From Brienomyrus brachyistius (taxonomy: Eukaryota; Chordata; Actinopteri; Osteoglossiformes; Mormyridae), in NCBI RefSeq assembly GCF_023856365.1, contig NC_064534.1:11180536-11244535 (forward strand): a stretch of DNA of 64,000 nt, in the 5' to 3' direction. The notes under the pieces were generated by a model. The model saw only the letters and a list, made by a program, of their open reading frames with translations, searched no databases and was not told where the DNA came from. Shown piece after piece: positions 61,155 to 64,000 of this stretch. The position numbers were made by a program, and so were the translations under genes. The stretch's first letter is position 1. Every line of letters begins with the position of its first letter.

Positions 61155-61690
61155 AGGGTGAGAGGCTTGGTGGGTTAAGGCTCTGTGGCTGTGATCAGAA
61201 GATCACTGGTTCAAGCCCTGGTCTCAGCAGAACTGTCACATGTCACATTAGGGGAAGATGGTGGAACAGGAAGTAGTGCTTTCGTTCGGCAACTGGAGGG
61301 TTGCAGGTTCGAGCCCTGGTTCCTCCTAACCCCATCAAAGTGTCCTTGAGCAAGACACTGAACCCCAAATTGCTCCCGGTGAGCAGGTTGGCACCTTGCA
61401 TGGCAGCCTCCGCCACCGGTGTGTGAATGAGTGTGTGGATGGGTGAATGTGAGGCATGAAATGTAAAGCGCTTTGAGTCCTCGTAGGAGTAGAAAAGCGC
61501 TATATAAATGCAGTCCATTTACCATGTCACTGGGCCCTTGAGCAAGACCCTTAACATCTGGCTCCAGATGTTAGCTGGCCCTGTGCTGTGACCAGCAAGC
61601 CACGGAGAGCAAGATGGGGTTGGTGAAAAGAACGTACCTGTGTTTGTGTGAATGGCAAATAAAGCCTGTTTGTTTACAAAAAAAAAATCA
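61155..61690 (+). mobile_element. tRNA-derived SINE, interrupted by a second SINE
   Basis: The head (61155-61246) has an A-box-like GGTGGGTTAAGGCTCTG and a B box GGTTCAAGCCC (61209-61219). The continuation after the inner insertion (61531 on) reads TGGGCCCTTGAGCAAGACCC, AGCTGGCCCTGTGCTGTGAC and ends GGCAAATAAAGCCTG with an A-rich tail (61678-61688). Joining the two parts across the inner element gives an uninterrupted SINE of this type. Left border approximate. Confidence 0.75.
61247..61522 (+). mobile_element. Inner SINE nested in another SINE
   Basis: A tRNA-like head with A box (about 61259-61279) and B box GGTTCGAGCCC (61307-61317) is followed by CCTTGAGCAAGACACTGAAC and an end AAAGCGCTATATAAATGCAG with TCCATTTAC. 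The 8-mer CATGTCAC stands on both sides (61239-61246 and 61523-61530), the target-site duplication of its insertion into the outer SINE. Its 3' end resembles L2-type LINE tails known to mobilise fish SINEs. Confidence 0.8.
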
Positions 61691-63676
61691 CAATTTCAGC
61701 ATGGCTGTCTTGCAGTAGGAATTATGACAGCATTCATAAAACCTGCATGCTTCCCCTAGTGTTGTAGACAGAGTACTTGATGGTGTGAGTTTTTCTGATG
61801 TTTGATGAAAATTTCAGATTTGTTCACAGTATGTATTTTAGATGTTTGTTAGAATATGCAATAATTTATCTGAAAACCCGGGAATTCTTCAAGCAGTCAA
61901 TGTAGTTTTTGAGAAAGAACTGGCAAACTTCGGAAAACCCAGGAATTTGTCATGAAGTCCAGGTGCTTATTGGGAGACTGCAGCCGCTAACCTGTGGCCG
62001 GAGAGACAGAGCGTCCCCGGCAATCTGCTCCTGCTCATTCCCCATTCTTAGCTGAGTGATATGTAAACACGCTGTGTTAGAGGTTCTGGAGAGATTCCAG
62101 TCTTTTAATTGTGTCTACGGCAACGGGAAGGTGGAGGTGACAGTGAAGTGATTGCAAGCGTATTGCACTGCGGGGGAGGCGGGTGTGCGTAGCAGCTGTC
62201 CTTTCTGGCTGTCATTCAACACTAACACATTTTACACAGCAAACATTTCATCAGAGTGTCTCTAAGCTTTCCGCCATTATGAGGCCATCCTTTAGTCGCC
62301 TGGAACAAGACACGGGATGAGGGGTGTATGGAATACAGTACGAGGAAAAGAGTGAAGGAAACAGAGATCGAGGGAGTGAGGGAAAGAGAGAGAAAGAGAG
62401 AGAGAGACTGAGGCGGCAGGGATAGGCTCAATGAGGGCTGTACTCAAGAAACGGAGGAGCTTCAGTATGTCTCACACAGAGGAGCTGTTAAAGCGGGGTG
62501 GCAGAGCGGGAAGAAAGGGAGGATGATGACAAACCAGCGACAGGCCTGAACTGACAAAGGGCTCAAACAGCCGACACGGGAAGAGGATTCGTAAGAGAGA
62601 GGCAGGAGGAGAGGAGAATCCACAGAACAGGGAGGATGGGGCTGCCGGGGCCTTTTAGGGATGGGAGAGAAGGGTCACGAGACGGCCATGACGAGGAGCC
62701 CAGCAAGGAAGTGGCATGATTGAAGGGGAAGGAAAACAAAACAAGCAGGGAGGAAGGAGGAGGAGTGGTGAAGGGATCCAGTGGTGATAAATGGAACAGG
62801 TTTGTTTGTGTCAGTGAGGAGGCACATGGCCGCACAGAGGTGAGGACAGAGCAGCGCTGTTCTTCCCTTTCCAGCATCAGCCAAGACTCTGTGATTAATC
62901 TGCGTTCCCACTCACCACTCTTATTCATTAGTGGGCCTTCTAATGCTTACACATCAGCCAGTGAAAACCATTAGCAAAACACCCTATTGTCGCTTAACCC
63001 CTATGCTACTGACAAGCCATCAGTCCAGCAGCACAATTAGACAAAGCATTCGGTTAAACCCCTACTGCGATGTACCTGCCCAATCACTATTACCCCATGT
63101 CCGAAAGGCAATTATTTCACGAACCTATTGGGAGCGCCCTCCTCAGGCGAATACTGGTGTTAGCATGCTCATCTGCATCAGTCAGCTGAGAGGGAGATGC
63201 AGGGTGTCTGCGTGGAGTATTCTGACATCTCCTCAGATTCATTACCGCAGCAGTGAGAGCCGTCTGACAGGCTGCCGGGGGCCTTGATTTGCTGAGCATC
63301 TTGCCAGATCGTCACAGATAAAACCTTCTTTTACCTCTCGGGGGGGGGGGGGGGGGGGACCAGACCACAGCAAGGCTGAGTTCCTGTTGCAGCTGCGGCT
63401 TTGCAATTAGCATGGTCCAGCCAAGTTAGCCAATCACAAATAGGCTCATAGACTGCTGCTAAATAGACTGCTGACCGGCTTCCTTCCCGTCCTCCTGCAC
63501 TTCTTATTTTATCCTCCTTTTCCCATAATGTAACTGGCTGTAATGGCGTGATTACTCTGCCTTATTGCTTATTTTCAGTGCCTGCGGGGTTGACCATTCC
63601 GCTCTGACCCTTGTTTATACTTCTGGTGTTTACCTAACAGATCAGTTGGGTCACAGTTCGCTCCCTCTGTCCCCAG
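61691..63676. other. 3' end of intron 1, with purine-rich block and G run
   Basis: No exon before 63677. The + strand of about 62340-62790 is strongly purine-biased (GAGAGA tract at 62384-62406, then many AGGAGG words). A run of 18 G lies at 63341-63358, some 320 bases before exon 2. The intron ends in a good pyrimidine tract and CAG. Confidence 0.55.
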
Positions 63677-64000
63677 GCTCGGTGGCACCGCGGGGCTTCG
63701 CGGACCTGCGCTTTGTGCTGGAGCCTGCTGACACCGCCGTGGCCCGGGGAGGGCTGCTGCAGCTGGACTGTCAGGCTCGCTCGGCCCAAGGAGTGCCCCT
63801 AGTGGCTTGGAGGAAGGACGGCGTGCTGCTGAGCGCGCTGGTGGACGAGCGGAGGCAGCAGCTGGCCAACGGATCGCTGGTGGTCCGTGATGTGGTCCAC
63901 TCGCGTCACCACCAGCCCGATCAGGGTGGGTACCAGTGCCTGGCGTCGCTGGAGGGCGTCGGGGCCATAGTCAGCCGCATCGCAAAGGTCACAGTCACAG
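63677..64000 (+). CDS. dcc: dcc exon 2: first Ig domain of netrin receptor DCC
   Basis: The exon opens after CCCCAG at 63676 and, with the single base from exon 1, reads Gly-Ser-Val-Ala... through 107 full codons. It encodes a complete Ig domain: first cysteine in LQLDC (codon 63769), tryptophan in VAWRKDG (63808), and second cysteine in GGYQC (63937), 56 residues after the first. DCC-type words are FVLEPADTAVARGG, DERRQQLANGSL and VHSRHHQPDQGGYQC, and the domain ends in SRIAKVTVT. I recall the same order in vertebrate DCC, while neogenin has VHSKHNKPDEG at that place, so DCC is favoured. Codon third positions are very GC-rich. The final G at 64000 would again leave phase 1, so the exon may end exactly here, but the donor is outside the window. 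Confidence 0.88.

Larger units (their letters stand above)
13936..63676 (+). other. dcc: dcc intron 1 (about 49.7 kb)
   Basis: It is bounded by GTAAGT at 13936 and by a pyrimidine-rich CGCTCCCTCTGTCCCCAG acceptor ending at 63676. Both flanking exons are phase 1. Vertebrate DCC genes are known for extremely long introns, so this length is expected. The intron holds most of the repeats annotated here. I found no well-supported nested gene. Confidence 0.75.

Overview
This window is vertebrate nuclear DNA, most likely from a ray-finned (teleost-type) fish. The pointers are long CA/GT arrays, tRNA-derived SINEs of a kind widespread in fish, a complete but decayed Tc1-like transposon, several short inverted-repeat elements, and spliced coding sequence with vertebrate splice signals. 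Nothing bacterial is present: there are no operons, no ribosome binding sites and no dense ORFs. The species cannot be fixed from the sequence alone.

Only one protein-coding gene is supported. It lies on the + strand and is the 5' end of the netrin receptor gene dcc. Exon 1 (coding part 13845-13935) encodes the start Met-Glu-Asn and a hydrophobic signal peptide. Exon 2 (63677-64000) encodes the first immunoglobulin domain and runs to the window edge. Both exons meet in phase 1 across an intron of about 49.7 kb, which fits the very large first intron of vertebrate DCC. A CpG-rich stretch (about 13320-13650) precedes exon 1 and is the likely promoter/5'UTR area. The 13.3 kb upstream of it looks intergenic.

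Almost everything else recognisable is repetitive. From left to right: four copies of a roughly 250-290 bp repeat, each coupled to CA microsatellites (2.2, 7.8, 19.4 and 45.4 kb); two good SINE copies with target-site duplications (9.7 and 20.5 kb) and several decayed relatives; a probable solo retroviral LTR (16.5 kb); a 35-bp minisatellite (17.2 kb); a 0.8 kb inverted-repeat DNA element with a TTA duplication (21.5 kb); the Tc1-like element with a broken transposase (25.3-26.9 kb); a hAT-like candidate (33.1 kb); a 39-bp minisatellite (34.5 kb); a 236-bp near-palindrome (42.7 kb); a CA-based higher-order tandem array (45.6-46.2 kb); a 38-bp minisatellite of about 36 copies (56.5-57.9 kb); and one SINE inserted inside another (61.2-61.7 kb).

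The items most worth a second look are a 45-codon protein-like open stretch behind a run of C at 50.15-50.29 kb, tandem splice donors at the end of dcc exon 1, the nested SINEs, the CA-coupled repeat family, and several AT-rich repeat-free intron blocks that may be conserved regulatory elements. I found no evidence for a wholly new biological system here.
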